Below are positions 52,677 to 62,438 of a stretch of DNA of 64,000 bases, in pieces. The DNA is from Leuconostoc kimchii IMSNU 11154. Its GTDB lineage: Bacteria > Bacillota > Bacilli > Lactobacillales > Lactobacillaceae. The translations under genes and the position numbers were made by a program. Below the pieces are notes generated by a model. The model saw nothing but the letters and a program-made list of their open reading frames with translations, did no database searches and was not told where the DNA came from. The stretch covers positions 930,001-994,000 of the forward strand of contig NC_014136.1 in the NCBI RefSeq assembly GCF_000092505.1. Reading direction: 5' to 3'. Within the stretch, counting starts at the first letter, position 1. Every line of letters starts with the position of its first letter.

Positions 52677-53636
52677 ATGTTAATCAATCCAGATAAAGCG
52701 CAAGATGTGTGGAAAGATGCTGGCGAACATGTGCAATTTACGGTTTTAAAGTTAAATAGGGATAATCAGGAAGCAGCACAAGAGGCCATACAAGTATTTG
52801 CAGACCGATCACAAGCAATTATTAGATCGTTACGCATTAGAGACGCTCATCTAACAGCTGCGTCAGGATTAAAGGTTGCTTTTGGATTTAGTAACCGTGC
52901 TTGGGACTACTTATTCCCCAACCAACCTAAACCAATTGAGTTAGAAACTTATGAAACATTGAGTGGGCCGAAATACAGCATGCCTGCAACTGATGGTGAT
53001 TTATTTTTTCATATTAGAGCGAGTAATGAGGCTGTCGTATATGAAACGCAGACACAGTTTATGCGATTTTTAAACGCATTCACAACTGTTGTTGACGAAA
53101 CCAAAGGCTTTCGTTACTTTGAGGGACGTGCAATTATTGGCTTTATAGATGGTACAGAAGCACCAGGTGTTGAAGATTCTGCTGCTTATGCATTAATTGG
53201 TGATGAAGATCAACAATTCATTAATGGGTCGTATGCTTTTGCACAAAAATGGCAACATCATATGGATTTTTGGAATCACCTCAAAACAGAGGCGCAAGAA
53301 AAAGCAGTTGGTCGAGAAAAGTTTACAGATATTGAACTTGAAGATGAGGATAAATATAGTAACGCGCATAATGTGACGTCAAAATTTGAAAAAGATGGTG
53401 AAGAGCAAAAAATCATTCGTATGAATGTGCCTTTCTCTCAGCCTGCTGCTGGACAAACGGGTACTTATTTCATAGGCTATGCGAGACATTGGTCTATTAC
53501 TAAAGGTATGTTACAAAACATGTTGGACCAGTCCGATTTTTTATTGACGTTTTCAGAAATATTATCTGGTCAGCTTTTCTTTATTCCTTCCCGAGAGACA
53601 TTGTCACAAATTGCTGATGGTCGCTTTAATCAGTAA
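52677..53636 (+). CDS. DyP-type haem peroxidase
   Basis: 319-aa dye-decolourising peroxidase. The GxxDG motif is GFIDGTEAPG (distal Asp, about residue 158), the proximal haem His is in NAHNVTSKF (about 226), and the C-terminal Arg-containing region is YFIGYARHWSITKGML. No twin-arginine signal, so it is cytoplasmic and YfeX/EfeN-like but without EfeUO partners. An encapsulin gene or targeting tail is not seen. Control by a Fur-family repressor is likely (box at 52602). The ATG has a GGGGGAAA site. Confidence 0.9.
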   Translation: MLINPDKAQDVWKDAGEHVQFTVLKLNRDNQEAAQEAIQVFADRSQAIIRSLRIRDAHLTAASGLKVAFGFSNRAWDYLFPNQPKPIELETYETLSGPKYSMPATDGDLFFHIRASNEAVVYETQTQFMRFLNAFTTVVDETKGFRYFEGRAIIGFIDGTEAPGVEDSAAYALIGDEDQQFINGSYAFAQKWQHHMDFWNHLKTEAQEKAVGREKFTDIELEDEDKYSNAHNVTSKFEKDGEEQKIIRMNVPFSQPAAGQTGTYFIGYARHWSITKGMLQNMLDQSDFLLTFSEILSGQLFFIPSRETLSQIADGRFNQ

Positions 53637-53642
53637 TTGTTA

Positions 53643-53683
53643 AAAAGAAGTCAAACACCTCGTGAGGTATTTGACTTCTTTTA
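53643..53683. terminator. Bidirectional terminator
   Basis: AAAAGAAGTCAAACACCT/AGGTATTTGACTTCTTTT between two convergent genes. Confidence 0.88.
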
Positions 53684-53685
53684 GG

Positions 53686-54303
53686 TTAACTGATTGTGTC
53701 TGATATGGCGACAGAATCTGAAACATACGTTTCAGGACTTAAAATAATTTTTGTGATAAATTCAGCTACACTAGTACGTGTGATTGGACCACCAGAAACA
53801 AGTTCATCGCGTGCTATTTGAACATGAAGGTTTTGCATGATATTATCATCAATAAGTTCATTAGGACGAATGATTGTGTAGTCTAGTGCCGATTGCTCAA
53901 TACGTGAAACGGCGGCTGCCTGATCTCCCATATAAGTGTTTTCATTGTCCACTGTGCCTAATATATTAGCCCATAAATCCTTTTTGTCATCAGGAAGTTC
54001 ATTGTGAACACCAATCGTTGCGACCCAAATGAGTCGTTTGACACCAGCAGTATGCATCGCATTAACAACACTGTTCGCAGCGGACTTTTGGCGGCCTTCC
54101 GCACCAATGTTCGCATAAACAATATCGATGTCTTTAAGTGCTGCAACCATAGCCTCTTCATTAGCAGCGTCGAGCGCCTTGATGCCTTTATTTGGACGGG
54201 CATGAAGTGAGGTTAATGTTATTTGTGTGTCGGTTTCTGCTAACATAGGCACAACGAGTTTTGCAATTTGGCCGTTAGCGCCAAGAATTAATAGTTTTGT
54301 CAT
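53686..54303 (-). CDS. NAD(P)-binding atypical SDR/NmrA-like protein
   Basis: 205-aa Rossmann protein. The dinucleotide motif is MTKLLILGANGQIAKLVVP, then DIDIVYANIGAEG and GVKRLIWVATIGVHNE. This resembles NmrA/HSCARG or YwnB-like atypical short-chain dehydrogenases, with no YxxxK. It may bind NAD(P) as a sensor or act as a reductase of unknown substrate. Convergent with the DyP gene, divergent from the MoxR gene. Confidence 0.8.
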   Translation of the reverse strand: MTKLLILGANGQIAKLVVPMLAETDTQITLTSLHARPNKGIKALDAANEEAMVAALKDIDIVYANIGAEGRQKSAANSVVNAMHTAGVKRLIWVATIGVHNELPDDKKDLWANILGTVDNENTYMGDQAAAVSRIEQSALDYTIIRPNELIDDNIMQNLHVQIARDELVSGGPITRTSVAEFITKIILSPETYVSDSVAISDTIS

Positions 54304-54368
54304 GCCTTTATTTTAGCATGAAACGATCAGAAGCGGTAAAATTGATATAAGAAAGCGTGAGGTTTTTA

Positions 54369-55520
54369 ATGTCATTATCTTATCAACAGCTATTAACTGC
54401 CATACCCTTAATCCTACAAGGTGGTCATGTGCCCACAATTGTCGGGGAAGCTGGTATTGGTAAATCTGCTTTAGTGTTTGAACTCGCTAAAAAATTAAAT
54501 GCTAAATTATTTACGACAGTTGTATCGTTGTCAGAAAAGGGGGATTTGGCCATACCAATTCCGCCTTTAACCGAATCAGCTTTTCTGACGACAAAGCATT
54601 ATGGGCAATTAGCTGACGTGAAATTTGGCTATACACATACAGTGATTCAAATTATTCAGCAAGCTGAACGCCATCCGAATCAACCGATTATTTGGTTTTT
54701 AGATGAATTTAACCGTGGATCACAAGCGGTACAAGGTGAACTAATGAATTTGGTGTTACAACGCCAAATTAATGATTTGATTTTACCATCAAATGTGCGT
54801 CTTATTTTGGCTGAAAACCCAGATGACACGATGGCGGGATTTGAAGAATCTGAATATGCTGTGCAAACATCTGACGCAGCGATTAAAGACCGTACCACAC
54901 GTCTCGTGATGTCGGTATCAGTTAGTGATTGGTTGACTTGGGCAAAACAGGGCAATCAGCGTCCAAATATTCATGAGTCGGTCCAACAATTTATTGCTGA
55001 AAACGCCGAACTGTTGTATCCTGAGGCGCGGAGTGACGATCTCGATCCGACACCACGTGCATGGCAACGCGTATCGGATAATTTATATGAGTTGCATCAC
55101 TTATCTCAAAAATTACAAGATGAACTGTTATTTGATATCGTAGCTGGTGATTTAGGACAACCTGTTGCGACACAATTTGTTAGTTTTATACGAGACCATC
55201 TGCCGAGCTTGTCAGCAAGTGACGTTTTCGAGTCATTACCAATGGGACCCGAATTGCCAATAATAATTCGGGAAAAGTTCAAAGAGATGTCGGAAATACA
55301 AAAAGCGACTGTGATGAAAACAGTGTTGTTAACTGCAGATGTGACGTCAAATGATCATGCTGGTCGCTTTAGTGCAATGTTGAATATGATGGCACCAGAT
55401 GGTCAATATGCCTTGGTAAAACAAATGACTAGTGCACCTATTTTGGATGATTTATATGCTTCGGAGGCGCACTATGCTAACGTTTTGTATCAGCAAATTA
55501 TGGACATAGCGACACGATGA
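54369..55520 (+). CDS. MoxR-type AAA+ ATPase
   Basis: 383-aa AAA+ protein of the MoxR branch. Walker A is VGEAGIGKSALVFEL, Walker B is FLDEFNRGSQAVQGELM, followed by ILPSNVRLILAENPDD (sensor 1). The C-terminal lid is helical. ATG 54369 follows a GAGG site; a GTG at 54357 is an alternative. It overlaps the next gene by ATGA. MoxR ATPases act as chaperones with VWA partners, which fits the following gene. Confidence 0.85.
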   Translation: MSLSYQQLLTAIPLILQGGHVPTIVGEAGIGKSALVFELAKKLNAKLFTTVVSLSEKGDLAIPIPPLTESAFLTTKHYGQLADVKFGYTHTVIQIIQQAERHPNQPIIWFLDEFNRGSQAVQGELMNLVLQRQINDLILPSNVRLILAENPDDTMAGFEESEYAVQTSDAAIKDRTTRLVMSVSVSDWLTWAKQGNQRPNIHESVQQFIAENAELLYPEARSDDLDPTPRAWQRVSDNLYELHHLSQKLQDELLFDIVAGDLGQPVATQFVSFIRDHLPSLSASDVFESLPMGPELPIIIREKFKEMSEIQKATVMKTVLLTADVTSNDHAGRFSAMLNMMAPDGQYALVKQMTSAPILDDLYASEAHYANVLYQQIMDIATR

Positions 55521-56677
55521 ACAGCAGTCAAACAAACAATTTGATTATTGATGGTATTAAAACATTACTAGATGAGGCACCTTTTTATGGGCATGTTATT
55601 ATGAATTTGTCGCGAGAAATGGATGTCAACGCACAAAATGCATTGTCATTAAAATGGCAGGCACACCAGTGGTTGTTGGTGATTAATCCAAAAATATTGA
55701 CGCAATTATTGACAAATCATAAACAAATTGCGTTAGCATTAGCCCATGAGGCGCTGCACATTATTTGGCAGCATCCACTGCGTTACGCAAAAGAACGGCG
55801 ACAAAATAACGTGGTTGATATTGGTACAGATATTGCTGTTAATCAATATTTGCCTCAAACGTTGGGTGAATTACCGCATGCTATGACATTACAAACGATT
55901 TTTGATATGTCTGGTAAACTGTTACCATTGCATGAAGACTCGTCAACTTATATGGCGCTTGTTGCCCAATTATTTGACAACGTGCCATCTTTGGGTCAAG
56001 ATAATGTTGATGGGCATGGCAGTTGGTCTAGTATTGGGACGGCCACGGAAGAATCGGCTGCTGCCTTGGCCTTGGTAATTAAAAAAGCTGATGAAGACAC
56101 GAAGTTATCTGGTCGTGGTAAAATAGACAGTCGTGTACAACAACAAATTGATGAGATTGTCGTACCGAAACGTCATTGGCGATCAGTGTTACGTATGGGG
56201 TTAAGTCAAATGCCGAATAAACGTCAGTCATCTCGTGCACGGTTTAATCGAAGACAAGCTTATCGTTTAGATTTATTAGGCGAAATTAGTACATATGATG
56301 CACAGGTTGCTGTTTTTATTGATAATTCTGCCTCGATTTCTAACCAGCAAGTCGGGCAGATGTTGGCCACTGTTTTACAGCTAACACAACAACTTGATGC
56401 TGACGTGCGTGTTTTCTCTTTTGATACACAGGTTCACGATATTAAAAAAGTGACAAAGTGGGTACGACATGCAGGCGGTGGGACAACATTTCAATGTATT
56501 TTTGATACCTTGTTAGAACGCCAGTTCAACCCGATGCAGACCGTTGTCATCATTCTAACTGATGGTGAAGGTGAAAAAAGTCAGTTAAAAACAAAATTTA
56601 AGCATGTGTACTGGTTACTACCACCCCAAAAAACGCTAAGTATCCAGAAGCCTTTTGGTCAAATATTACGCTTTTGA
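55517..56677 (+). CDS. Metallopeptidase-VWA protein (DUF2201)
   Basis: A 386-aa partner of the MoxR ATPase. An N-terminal zinc-peptidase-like domain has AHEALHIIWQH (HExxH) at about residue 76 with the following D-I-A-V-N-Q segment. The C-terminal half is VWA-like with a MIDAS-type DNSASIS (AVFIDNSASISNQQ), then the strand FSFDTQVHD and GGGTTF. Such metallopeptidase-VWA fusions pair with MoxR ATPases in many bacteria. Possibly it handles protein substrates; targets unknown. Translationally coupled to the ATPase. Confidence 0.8.
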   Translation: MNSSQTNNLIIDGIKTLLDEAPFYGHVIMNLSREMDVNAQNALSLKWQAHQWLLVINPKILTQLLTNHKQIALALAHEALHIIWQHPLRYAKERRQNNVVDIGTDIAVNQYLPQTLGELPHAMTLQTIFDMSGKLLPLHEDSSTYMALVAQLFDNVPSLGQDNVDGHGSWSSIGTATEESAAALALVIKKADEDTKLSGRGKIDSRVQQQIDEIVVPKRHWRSVLRMGLSQMPNKRQSSRARFNRRQAYRLDLLGEISTYDAQVAVFIDNSASISNQQVGQMLATVLQLTQQLDADVRVFSFDTQVHDIKKVTKWVRHAGGGTTFQCIFDTLLERQFNPMQTVVIILTDGEGEKSQLKTKFKHVYWLLPPQKTLSIQKPFGQILRF

Positions 56678-56719
56678 GCGTACACGCTATCATCAAGTTC
56701 AGACATACAAGAGGTTAAA

Positions 56720-57016
56720 ATGACTGAAAAATTAAATCCAACAGATTTACGTAGTTTTATTAACAAAGACGGTCGTTTTAAACGCGCTGAAGCCTTACTC
56801 AATAATCATTGGGAATCACTCATTTTGAATGATACGTGGGGTATGATGTTAATTACCTTAGCAGACATTACCTTTGCTAAAAAATTAAGCGCTGCAAATT
56901 TGGTAACAACAACTGTTGATTTGACAACGTTTGCCGGTGTACAGGCATTTATTTTATCAAATCAAACACGGCTATCACCAAATGTTGTCAACGCACTAAA
57001 GGAGCCTTTTTTATGA
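56720..57016 (+). CDS. Hypothetical protein (98 aa) in the MoxR cluster
   Basis: Unrecognised small helical protein. It starts after a GAGG site, has the segment NHWESLILNDTWGMMLITLADITFAKK and no signal peptide. It overlaps the next gene by ATGA and follows the VWA gene by 42 bp, so it probably belongs to the same operon. Confidence 0.55.
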   Translation: MTEKLNPTDLRSFINKDGRFKRAEALLNNHWESLILNDTWGMMLITLADITFAKKLSAANLVTTTVDLTTFAGVQAFILSNQTRLSPNVVNALKEPFL

Positions 57017-57522
57017 AAATTAATTTAGTGTTAGCGCCAGAACAAGAACCTGCTGAACTTTTAGCCTTGCAATCGATGCATCCAACAAACTGTTTTTATT
57101 TGGCCAAAGAGTCGCAACTGGCTGGTACAAATATGTTAATTTTAGATGATCCGGATTTAGTCGATAAGTTTCAACGGCCTATTAGTTTTGATAGCGTGAT
57201 TATTTCTGGATTATTGCAAGGTCAAGTGATACATCAAATAGCCTTTCAAACTAAAGGTCATCAAGATGAACTGGTGACACAATTGCTACCTGATGATGCT
57301 GTTTTGGCACAAAATAGCCAAGGTAAGGCTGAGTTCATGTTGTGGAGTTTTTGGCCCGATCATTCGGCATTGGCTGATTATTTGGTGAGTGATAACTATA
57401 CGCAGATGAAACAATTAATGAAAAATCCCTATACAACAAGTTACACACATGTCACTTCAGAAAGTCAATTATCACTGACACATCAGATGCGGGATTTTGA
57501 TAATCAAACATGGTGGGGATAA
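57013..57522 (+). CDS. Hypothetical protein, ABM/HmoB-like C-terminus
   Basis: 169 aa, no membrane segment. The C-terminal part (FMLWSFWPDHSALADYLVSDNYTQMKQL) resembles the antibiotic biosynthesis monooxygenase fold, as in the haem-degrading HmoB. The N-terminal half (KINLVLAPEQEPAELLALQSM, MLILDDPDLVDKF) is not recognised. If correct it might sense or handle a small molecule; haem-ligating residues were not identified. Translational overlap with the preceding ORF. Confidence 0.5.
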   Translation: MKINLVLAPEQEPAELLALQSMHPTNCFYLAKESQLAGTNMLILDDPDLVDKFQRPISFDSVIISGLLQGQVIHQIAFQTKGHQDELVTQLLPDDAVLAQNSQGKAEFMLWSFWPDHSALADYLVSDNYTQMKQLMKNPYTTSYTHVTSESQLSLTHQMRDFDNQTWWG

Positions 57523-57582
57523 TTTCCTCTTGCATAGGGCACTATTCTGGTCTACAATAAATGCATAAACTAATATTTTTAT

Positions 57583-57654
57583 CTGGGGTGCCGTTTGGCT
57601 GAGAAATACTCATTGAACCTGATCACGATAATGCGTGCGAAGGGAGATACGTTG
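57583..57654 (+). ncRNA. TPP (thiamine) riboswitch
   Basis: The conserved THI core is present: GGGGTGCC, GGCTGAGAAATAC, ACCTGATC-CGATAATGC and GCGAAGGGA. It senses thiamine pyrophosphate. A terminator hairpin follows before thiW. Confidence 0.95.
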
Positions 57655-57693
57655 ACAAATATGAAATTACAGCATAATGATGCCTACTTTTAT

Positions 57694-57740
57694 AACTGTT
57701 GACTGTTTTTCCTTTGTGAAAATCAGTCAACAGTTTTTTA
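57694..57740 (+). terminator. Terminator in the TPP riboswitch expression platform
   Basis: AACTGTTGACTG/CAGTCAACAGTT followed by T run, about 40 nt after the aptamer. The aptamer probably controls this terminator. Confidence 0.85.
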
Positions 57741-57783
57741 TGTTAAAAAGTGCGAACCATTTTTTAGACAAAAGGAGATCATT

Positions 57784-58293
57784 TTGGAAATGAGACAAGG
57801 TATAGGAACGAATAAGGTATTGCGTAAACTCGCGTTGTCCGGCGTTATCACGGCGTTATCATTTGCAACGTCAAGTGTTGTCGTATTGCCTAATATGGCA
57901 CCTTTTCAACACTTTTTTAATGTCATAACGGTCGTCATTCTCGGGCCATGGTATGCAGTTGCTATCGCATTTTTAACAGGTGGGTTGCGTATGATTTTAG
58001 CTGGTCGCACGATTTTGGCTATCGTTGGTGCCATATTTGGTGCCGCTATTGGCGGTATTTTATATCGTCTGACTGGTAAGTATATTGCTGTAGTTATTGG
58101 CGAAATCATTGGAACAGGGATCGTTTCAGCGATTGTTTCAGTACCAGTGATGAACTATCTTTACCACGCTAAAGTACCAAGTATTTATTTTTATGTTCCG
58201 TTCTTCTTGCCGGCAGCCGTAGTCGGTGCAATGTTGGGATACATCTTTTTAAAGTTTATGAAACAAACGAAACTATTAGACAAGCTACAGTGA
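57784..58293 (+). CDS. thiW: ThiW, ECF-type S component for thiamine precursor (hydroxyethylthiazole)
   Basis: A 169-aa membrane protein with five or six helices. N-terminal KLALSGVITALSFATSS and TGGLRMILAGRTILAIVGAIFGAAIGG are typical of ThiW-like S components, which serve energy-coupling factor transporters. Start TTG 57784 has AAAGGAG 6 nt upstream; ATG 57790 is the alternative. It lies just behind a TPP riboswitch and ahead of thiM-thiD-thiE, so it imports the thiazole precursor. The shared ECF ATPases are not in the window. Confidence 0.88.
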   Translation: MEMRQGIGTNKVLRKLALSGVITALSFATSSVVVLPNMAPFQHFFNVITVVILGPWYAVAIAFLTGGLRMILAGRTILAIVGAIFGAAIGGILYRLTGKYIAVVIGEIIGTGIVSAIVSVPVMNYLYHAKVPSIYFYVPFFLPAAVVGAMLGYIFLKFMKQTKLLDKLQ

Positions 58294-58336
58294 AACATAT
58301 TAATCAAGTAACGAAAGATTAAAGGATGGTAAAATA

Positions 58337-59113
58337 ATGGATTTATTAGAATTAAAATCAAAAACACCGTTAGTTTTTAACTATGCAAATTATGTGACGC
58401 CACAATTTGTTGCCAATGTCGTTAACGTTGTGGGAGGCTCACCAATTATGGCACGTGAAATTGACGAGTTTAATGACTTGGTAGCTATCAGTGATGCTGT
58501 GGTCGTCAATACAGGGACTTGGAGACGGTCAGAACTACCTGAAACAATTAAACTCATTCAAATAGCTAATCAAGCCAAAAAAGTTGTGGTTTTGGATCCT
58601 GTTGCTGTTGGTATCCCTTCAAGAAGTGTACCAGTTAAAGCTGTGATGACTGACTCACAAGTTAATGTTATTCGTGGTAACGCTGCCGAAATCGCGTGGT
58701 TTGCAGGAATTGATTTTACGAGTCATGGGATTGATGCCACAGGAAACGGTGACGTCCAAAAAATTGCCAGCTTGGCTGCGCAAAAAACAGGCGCTATTAT
58801 TGCGCTCAGTGGTCAAACAGATGTCATCAGTGACGGACATACAACTCAAATGATTGCTGTTGATGTGCCACTTTTAGCGACAAATGTTGGGACAGGTGAT
58901 GCCTTATCCGCTTTGGTGGGGATGTTTAATAGCGATGAAGTGACCGTAGAGAACACTGCTCGTGCTATGGCAATGATGAAGTTAGCAGGTGTGAGAGCAA
59001 GTCAAACAGTGAAAACACCTGGATATTTTGCCAATCAAGTGTTGGATGAATTATATTTAATTAAACAGGATGAATTAGAAGAATTCATACGTTCGGAGGT
59101 TCAAAATGGCTAA
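58337..59113 (+). CDS. thiM: Hydroxyethylthiazole kinase
   Basis: Phosphorylates 5-(hydroxyethyl)-4-methylthiazole for thiamine salvage. 258 aa. [53 protein letters not shown] and the [17 protein letters not shown] anion-hole Cys/Asp region fit the family (usual GCGC-LTA replaced by [12 protein letters not shown]). Overlaps thiD by 8 bp. Confidence 0.93.
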   Translation: MDLLELKSKTPLVFNYANYVTPQFVANVVNVVGGSPIMAREIDEFNDLVAISDAVVVNTGTWRRSELPETIKLIQIANQAKKVVVLDPVAVGIPSRSVPVKAVMTDSQVNVIRGNAAEIAWFAGIDFTSHGIDATGNGDVQKIASLAAQKTGAIIALSGQTDVISDGHTTQMIAVDVPLLATNVGTGDALSALVGMFNSDEVTVENTARAMAMMKLAGVRASQTVKTPGYFANQVLDELYLIKQDELEEFIRSEVQNG

Positions 59114-59939
59114 TGAAACCCCACAAGTAATGACAATTGCTGGTACAGATTCTAGCGGTGGTGCAGGCGTATCTGCTGATTTAAAAACATTTTTTGCACA
59201 CCACGTATATGGCGCGAATGTGATTGTATCAGTTACTGCTCAAAACACCATTGGCGTCCAGGATGTTCAAATGGTGACGCCAGATATGGTGACACAACAA
59301 CTCACATCTGTGGGAAATGATTTAAAAATTAGTGCCTTTAAAACAGGTATGTTAGGTGATGCGGTAACTGTTCACACGGTAGCAGCTGCTATTTTGAAAC
59401 AAGATTTTGGAGACTATATTTTAGATCCAGTAATGATTGCTAAAGGCGGTGCCCGTTTGTTAACTGAGCAGGCTATTGATGCCGTAATAAGCGATTTATT
59501 ACCCTTGGCAACCCTAGTGACGCCTAATCTACCTGAAGCGGAAGTATTGGCGCATAGTCAAATTAAAACGCATGAAGATGTTGCAGATGTAGCGAAGCGA
59601 ATTCAATTGCTTGGCGCTAAAAACGTGTTACTAAAAGGTGGACATGGCAATGAGAAAAAGGTATATGATTATGTCTTACTTGAGAATGGCGAGCATTTTT
59701 GGATGACAAGCCAACGTGTTGATACAGTTCGGACGCACGGTACAGGGGATACCATTTCAGCAGCTATTACTGCTCAACTTGCTTTGGGGGAAACGCTTAA
59801 AAATGCCATTATTACTGCTAAGGCCTATGTCGATGCGACTATTCGAAATGGTATCTATGTGGGGCATGGGCACGGACCGTTGAATCATTCAGCATCAGTA
59901 ATAGATAGTAATCAACCGGAGGTTTTAGATGATCTTTAA
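59106..59939 (+). CDS. thiD: Hydroxymethylpyrimidine (phosphate) kinase
   Basis: Ribokinase-like kinase, 277 aa, that makes HMP-PP for thiamine. [64 protein letters not shown], and the catalytic [14 protein letters not shown] (usual GTGCTF replaced by GTGDTI). It overlaps thiM and thiE. Confidence 0.95.
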   Translation: MANETPQVMTIAGTDSSGGAGVSADLKTFFAHHVYGANVIVSVTAQNTIGVQDVQMVTPDMVTQQLTSVGNDLKISAFKTGMLGDAVTVHTVAAAILKQDFGDYILDPVMIAKGGARLLTEQAIDAVISDLLPLATLVTPNLPEAEVLAHSQIKTHEDVADVAKRIQLLGAKNVLLKGGHGNEKKVYDYVLLENGEHFWMTSQRVDTVRTHGTGDTISAAITAQLALGETLKNAIITAKAYVDATIRNGIYVGHGHGPLNHSASVIDSNQPEVLDDL

Positions 59940-60567
59940 ACAAGCTATGTTGGCGCGATATTTTATCTTGGGCACACAAAATGTGGCCAGTGAGGCAGTT
60001 TTCTTTGATGTTTTAACACAGGCATTGGCCCATGGCATTACGTTATTTCAATACCGTGAGAAAGGCCCGGGAGCTTTAACTGGATCAGAAAAGCGCAGAG
60101 TTGCGCAACGTGTCCGTGAACTGACAACACAGTACCAAGTGCCGTTGGTTATTGATGACGATATTGATTTAGCACATGCTATCAAGGCAGATGGTGTTCA
60201 TTTTGGTCAAGGAGATGGCGATATTAAAAAAAATATTCAAGCCAGCCAACCACTATTTGTTGGTGTATCTGTTTCAACCCAAGAGGAATATGATCGTATT
60301 GCTGGTTTGAGCGGTATTGACAATGTTGGTATTGGCCCAGTATTTGCGACAATGAGTAAAGCAGATGCCAAGCCAGCCATTGGTATTTCGGGGCTACAAG
60401 GGCTTGTTAGGCAAAGTCAATGGCCGGCGATTGCCATTGGTGGCATTTCACAAGCTAATTTGCCTGATGTATTAAAAACCGGTGTGGCAGGTGCGTCAGT
60501 CATTAGTATGATTAGTGCGAGTGAAAATATTGCCAAGACATTAGCATTTTGGAAGCAACTATCCTAA
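59929..60567 (+). CDS. thiE: Thiamine-phosphate synthase
   Basis: Joins HMP-PP with thiazole phosphate to give thiamine phosphate. TIM barrel, 212 aa: ITLFQYREKGPGAL, LVIDDDIDLAHAIKADGVHFGQGD, GVSVSTQEEY, GIGPVFATMSKADA and AIAIGGISQANL. Last gene of the salvage operon; a terminator follows. Confidence 0.95.
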   Translation: MIFKQAMLARYFILGTQNVASEAVFFDVLTQALAHGITLFQYREKGPGALTGSEKRRVAQRVRELTTQYQVPLVIDDDIDLAHAIKADGVHFGQGDGDIKKNIQASQPLFVGVSVSTQEEYDRIAGLSGIDNVGIGPVFATMSKADAKPAIGISGLQGLVRQSQWPAIAIGGISQANLPDVLKTGVAGASVISMISASENIAKTLAFWKQLS

Positions 60568-60583
60568 TTAGTTGTTTTTTTTT
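60554..60583 (+). terminator. Terminator of the thi operon
   Basis: CAACTA/TAGTTG stem with a 7-nt loop, then a 9-T run. Its stem lies partly inside the end of thiE. Confidence 0.75.
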
Positions 60584-60648
60584 GCAATCAAATCATATTT
60601 GCCGTATAGTATATGTTATATGATAAATAGTATTGGAAAGGACAGGTT

Positions 60649-60960
60649 ATGGGTATACAAACGCCAACGGAATTGCTTGATGGCACGGTTTTAGCTATTT
60701 TAGATAAGCAAGACTTATATGGTTATGCACTCACAAAAGAAGTTCAACGTCATGTCAGTGTGTCGGAGTCAACGATGTACCCTGTATTACGGCGACTTGA
60801 GAAGGGCGCAGAATTAACAACTTATAGTGAACCTTTTGAGGGTCGTGTTCGAAAATATTACCGATTAACAGCTGGTGGAAAGCAACATCTAACAGTTATT
60901 AAATCTGATTGGGAAAATTTTGCGACAGGAATTAATGCCATCTTAGGAGAACAAAAATGA
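60649..60960 (+). CDS. PadR-family transcriptional regulator
   Basis: 103-aa winged-helix regulator (LDGTVLAILDKQDLYGYALTKEVQ, SESTMYPVLRRLEKGAELTTYSEP, GRVRKYYRLTAGGKQHL) of the short PadR type. It has no long C-terminal effector domain. It overlaps the DUF1700 gene by ATGA, an arrangement that recurs in Firmicutes envelope cassettes. Probably autoregulates this operon. Confidence 0.9.
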   Translation: MGIQTPTELLDGTVLAILDKQDLYGYALTKEVQRHVSVSESTMYPVLRRLEKGAELTTYSEPFEGRVRKYYRLTAGGKQHLTVIKSDWENFATGINAILGEQK

Positions 60961-61547
60961 GTTATTTAAATGAATTGGAAGCACACTTACATGCTTTACC
61001 ACGTGATGAACGTGAAGAAATGATGGCCTACTATGATGAATATTTTAGAGATGGTAATTTATCTAATAATGAGGCACGACAGCAATTTGGTACGCCAAGG
61101 CAATTTGCGCGTCGATTAGTAGCTGATTATTATATGAATGCAGACGATGCGACAGCATTGAAACCGAAGAAGCAGTTACACATGATTTGGGTAGTCATAT
61201 TGGCGATACTAGCCTCACCAGTTGTCTTGCCAATAGCTATAGTTGTGTTAGCGCTACTTGTTTCTTTACTAGCTATAGTTGTTTCAATTGTGATTACAAT
61301 CGTTATGATTATAGTATCCATACTTGTGGCAGCTGTGACAGCTATCATTGCAGGTTTTGCTGTCATCTTTAGCTCACTTACTGGGGGTATTTTCTCAATT
61401 GGTGTGGGCCTAGCGGGAATTGGTGTATTAATTCTTGTTGTACCATGGTTTATAAGGGGCATTTATTCGTTATTTAACGGTTTTGTACGTTTAATCAAAT
61501 TGACTGGCCGTCGTTTTATCAAGAAAGGGGTAAATCATGAAGCGTAG
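60957..61547 (+). CDS. DUF1700-family membrane protein
   Basis: 196 aa. The N-terminal helical domain (YLNELEAHLHALPRDEREEMMAYYDEYFRDG, FGTPRQFARRLVADYY) is the DUF1700 signature, followed by three or four long Val/Ile-rich TM segments. It is coupled to padR (ATGA) and overlaps the next gene by 11 bp. Its role is unknown; it may pass envelope signals to PadR or to the DUF4097 protein. Confidence 0.85.
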   Translation: MSYLNELEAHLHALPRDEREEMMAYYDEYFRDGNLSNNEARQQFGTPRQFARRLVADYYMNADDATALKPKKQLHMIWVVILAILASPVVLPIAIVVLALLVSLLAIVVSIVITIVMIIVSILVAAVTAIIAGFAVIFSSLTGGIFSIGVGLAGIGVLILVVPWFIRGIYSLFNGFVRLIKLTGRRFIKKGVNHEA

Positions 61548-62421
61548 AACTATGATTGGTTTGTCACTGTTAGTAATTGGTACTGTCATGGCAATATCCT
61601 CAGCCTTAATTGAGAGACCAGGCAGTATTAGTTGGCATGATAAATTTTCATACCAAAAAGCGGGTGCATTAAAAACGCATGATTTGTCGCAACAGATACC
61701 ATCAAAAATTGAAGATATTAAAGTATTGACGATTGATAATAGTGATAAGGCAGTTTATATTGAACGTGGCGATCATTTTGCAATTACCGAAACGCATATT
61801 GGTAATGATGAGAAAACGAAAGTGACTTATTCAAAGGGAACCTTAGCTGTTAAAAATGTTGTTAGGTCTCATCACTTGTTATCATTTGACTGGCGTCGAT
61901 TGTCTGAAAACAAAGCACGTTTAACGATCACTGTTCCAGACAGTGTGCAACTGAAAACCATTAATGTGGCACAGAGTAATGGTGATGTGACAATATCTGA
62001 TGTCAGGGCAGATGATATTAAAGTGCAGTCAGAAAATGATGATGCCATTCTGACGCGTGTTGCAGCAAAAAATGCTACCATTAATTTAGAAAATGGTGAG
62101 GCCGAGTTACATCAATTGACAGTTGACAATTTGCAAGTTCAATTAGACAATGATGATTTAAGTTTGGTTTCTAGCGCTGTTAAAACAATCAAAACTGACC
62201 TACAAAACGGAGATGCAGACATTGAGCATAGTCAAATCGTACATGGTGGGTACATCCGTAATGAGAATGGTGACATTTCAATAGAAACAACAAAGTTACC
62301 CACATTTTCAGCACGAACGGAAATGGGCGACACCGACGTGGCACCTGGATTTGTTGGGCAACAGCGAGGTAAGGGCGATTTGATGATTCAAACTCAAAAT
62401 GGTGACATTGAAATTGAATAG
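61537..62421 (+). CDS. DUF4097-domain beta-helix protein (LiaG-like)
   Basis: 294 aa with one N-terminal TM helix and a long extracellular repeat region of short beta-strands with ND/NG turns (QSNGDVTISDVRADDIKVQSENDD, ENGEAELHQLTVDN), typical of DUF4097, as in LiaG or adhesin-like beta-helix proteins. Third member of the PadR/DUF1700/DUF4097 cassette. Likely at the outer face of the membrane. Confidence 0.85.
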   Translation: MKRRTMIGLSLLVIGTVMAISSALIERPGSISWHDKFSYQKAGALKTHDLSQQIPSKIEDIKVLTIDNSDKAVYIERGDHFAITETHIGNDEKTKVTYSKGTLAVKNVVRSHHLLSFDWRRLSENKARLTITVPDSVQLKTINVAQSNGDVTISDVRADDIKVQSENDDAILTRVAAKNATINLENGEAELHQLTVDNLQVQLDNDDLSLVSSAVKTIKTDLQNGDADIEHSQIVHGGYIRNENGDISIETTKLPTFSARTEMGDTDVAPGFVGQQRGKGDLMIQTQNGDIEIE

Positions 62422-62438
62422 CTTAAAAGGGGATTAAA

